A DNA stretch of 64,000 nucleotides from Sphingobium lactosutens (GTDB taxonomy: Bacteria > Pseudomonadota > Alphaproteobacteria > Sphingomonadales > Sphingomonadaceae): NCBI RefSeq assembly GCF_013393185.1, contig NZ_QJQX01000085.1, forward strand, positions 95,034-159,033, written 5' to 3'. Position numbers and translations under genes: made by a program. Positions 62,583 to 64,000 of the stretch are shown piece by piece (positions within the stretch are counted from its first letter, which is position 1; each line of letters opens with the position of its first letter). The notes below the pieces were generated by a model, which worked only from the letters and a program-made list of their open reading frames with translations, did not search any database and was not told where the DNA came from.

Positions 62583-63833
62583 CTATGCCGCTTCCCGTTG
62601 CGGCAATCTGTTCCGATCGAACAGTTCTCCGGTCTGGAGCATCGCACAAGCCACCCCGATCAACCGGCTGCCTACAGACCTCAGTGCGCGAGCATGGCTA
62701 TGACCGTGCTTTCGCAAAGCGCTGTACCGGTTTCGACAATTGAGGTCGTGCAGAACCGCCACCCTCGCCCAATGATAGACGGCGGTGCGTAGACGATGCG
62801 GACAGGCATACCGCATCACGACCAGGGTTTGCTTCCCACTTCTTCGTGTAACGGGAGCCACGCCCGACAATGCCCGAAGAGTTCCAGGATCTCGACGGCG
62901 GATAGCATCATAGCCCTCGGTCAGCAGCGCCGCGAGGACGATCGGCCCCACCCCTGGCATCGAGCGCAGTATCTCGGGGTCACAATGCAGCGTGGACGCT
63001 GACGCGTCCGTCGGCCGAAGCTCAGCCACCGCGGCCGTCAGCTGGTCCAGCTGCTTCATCCCCACCTTCATCTGCTCTGTTACCAGTCTGAGTCGCGCAA
63101 CTATGACCTGGCAGTGCGCGACACAGGCGTCGGTCACACCAGGTGCGACGACGATCGGCTCGGTCCGCAGATGGGCGAGCAAGCTTTCCGCCGACCATTT
63201 TCGCACCCGGCTCTGCCGAAGCTGCCGCGCGACAGTGGCCGGGCGGATGCTGCGCGCCTTTGCCGGCGTCGGAATGAGCTCCCAGAGATCCAGCATCCAC
63301 TCGCGCGCCCAGTTTTCAGACAGGTCGATCATCTGCGGGAAATAACGCCAGAGCTGGTGACGGAAGCGATTGGCTAGTCGGTTCCGCTCCTCCGACAGAT
63401 CTTCCACCATGCGCGACCATTCGCGCAACTCGATGATAGTGGGGTGCATCGGCTCCAGAAAACGATAGAAACGCAGGTCCGTTCGCAGAGAGTCGGCGAG
63501 GACGAAGGCATCGAGCCGATCGTCCTTGGCCCCGGCTGTCGTGAAGCGATCGCGCAATCGATCGAGTTGCTTCGGATTAATCGCATGAACCGCAAAGCCT
63601 GCGTCCATCAGATGCTCGACCACCGGACCATGCGGCACCTCGATGCCAATGGCGATGTTTTCGGCCATGTGACCACTGACCGACCTGATCCACTCGACCA
63701 GTTCGGTCAGCCCTTCCCCACTATGGTCGAACGGCCGATGACCAAGCTTTTCGCCAGCGGCGTCCAAGGCATAGGCGTAGTGCGTTTTCGATGCCCAATC
63801 GATACCGACATAGGTCATGATGCTTCCTGTCAT
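62583..63833 (-). CDS. IS110-family transposase, 416 aa
   Basis: N-terminal RuvC-like DEDD domain: GIDWASKTHYAYA (first Asp), IAIGIEVPHG (Glu), and KDDRLDAFVLAD (Asp pair). C-terminal transposase_20 domain with MPGVGPIVLAALL and LSGVAPVTRRSGK holding the serine. Full length and intact. ATG at 63831-63833 lies after GAGGAGGCGCT. The recombinase works with an element-encoded RNA and leaves no large inverted repeats, so element ends cannot be placed from this sequence alone. Confidence 0.93.
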   Translation of the reverse strand: MTGSIMTYVGIDWASKTHYAYALDAAGEKLGHRPFDHSGEGLTELVEWIRSVSGHMAENIAIGIEVPHGPVVEHLMDAGFAVHAINPKQLDRLRDRFTTAGAKDDRLDAFVLADSLRTDLRFYRFLEPMHPTIIELREWSRMVEDLSEERNRLANRFRHQLWRYFPQMIDLSENWAREWMLDLWELIPTPAKARSIRPATVARQLRQSRVRKWSAESLLAHLRTEPIVVAPGVTDACVAHCQVIVARLRLVTEQMKVGMKQLDQLTAAVAELRPTDASASTLHCDPEILRSMPGVGPIVLAALLTEGYDAIRRRDPGTLRALSGVAPVTRRSGKQTLVVMRYACPHRLRTAVYHWARVAVLHDLNCRNRYSALRKHGHSHARALRSVGSRLIGVACAMLQTGELFDRNRLPQREAA

Positions 63834-64000
63834 AGCGCCTCCTCTTTCCTTACGGGCAGCCGCAATCCTCGCCGGACCTGTTCTGGCGCTCGAAGGCGCT
63901 ACTCCCCACTGGGCGTCGATCACGGCCAATCCGTTGGGGCACTCGTCCCCTCTAGGCGCTCGCGGCGCTGGATCACCAGGTGGCTCCCAACGGACCGGCC
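63834..64000. mobile_element. IS110-family element, upstream non-coding end (runs off the window)
   Basis: The 5' flank of the transposase gene. It contains TCCGTTGGG (63930-63938) and CCCAACGGA (63986-63994), perfect 9-base arms enclosing GC-rich dyads such as GGCGCT repeats. In the IS110 subgroup the bridge RNA lies in this end, so it is the alternative candidate. The element boundary is not visible. Confidence 0.45.

Noticed and set aside
1..64000. CRISPR arrays, tRNA and rRNA genes
   Set aside because: No regularly spaced repeats, tRNA cloverleaf sequences or rRNA stretches were seen on reading; a dedicated RNA gene search was not possible.

Overview
The window looks like accessory, probably plasmid-borne, DNA from an alphaproteobacterial sphingomonad (Sphingobium/Novosphingobium/Sphingomonas type). 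The evidence is high GC with strong third-position GC, a sphingomonad-style TonB receptor, many single-component Rieske oxygenases with SnoaL-like partners, tandem Hsp20 genes behind a ROSE-type RNA thermometer, and a TraA/TraD-type conjugation block. The assignment rests on gene style; no rRNA or housekeeping gene is present.

Region 1 (1-37.7 kb) is a catabolic gene cluster in many short, mostly divergent operons. It holds five Rieske oxygenase alpha subunits (one cut by the left edge), four SnoaL-like proteins, two spinster-type MFS transporters, an FMN alpha-hydroxyacid dehydrogenase, three VOC proteins, a ThuA-like protein, two acyl-CoA dehydrogenases, a 2-hydroxyacid dehydrogenase, a class II aldolase, a 2-oxoacid dehydrogenase (E1 alpha, E1 beta, E2, no E3), SDRs, a TonB receptor, a 3-ketosteroid-dehydrogenase-like flavoprotein, a sulfatase, a sugar-phosphate-isomerase-like protein, an EthD protein, a PhyH oxygenase and three TetR regulators. 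Together they suggest uptake, oxygenation, dehydrogenation and CoA-linked breakdown of a hydrophobic, possibly sulfated, ring compound. The substrate cannot be named from sequence. Recurrent palindromes sit in most of the regulatory gaps and look like shared operators. A second EthD gene is decayed.

Region 2 (38.1-44.4 kb) has two small unknown genes, the thermometer-controlled hsp20 pair, a LysR gene divergent from an SDR-cupin-DUF2938-flavin oxidase run (the SDR lacks its catalytic Tyr), and a doubtful small ORF.

Region 3 (44.7-51.7 kb) is an island of uncertain function. It contains an overlapping plus-strand trio (GNAT+PUA-like, ASCH, P-loop kinase-like), convergent with a minus-strand set (GNAT, unknown protein with one membrane segment, XRE-ImmA/IrrE peptidase, unknown protein), then a vapBC pair whose vapC is frameshifted.

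Region 4 (51.8-64 kb) is a transfer/replication-associated block: MobF relaxase (TraA), coupling protein (TraD), a ribbon-helix-helix accessory protein, a candidate oriT, small plasmid proteins, an SSB-like protein, a CHC2/Toprim primase, a secreted nuclease and an IS110-family transposase flanked by structured non-coding DNA. No mating-pair-formation genes are visible.
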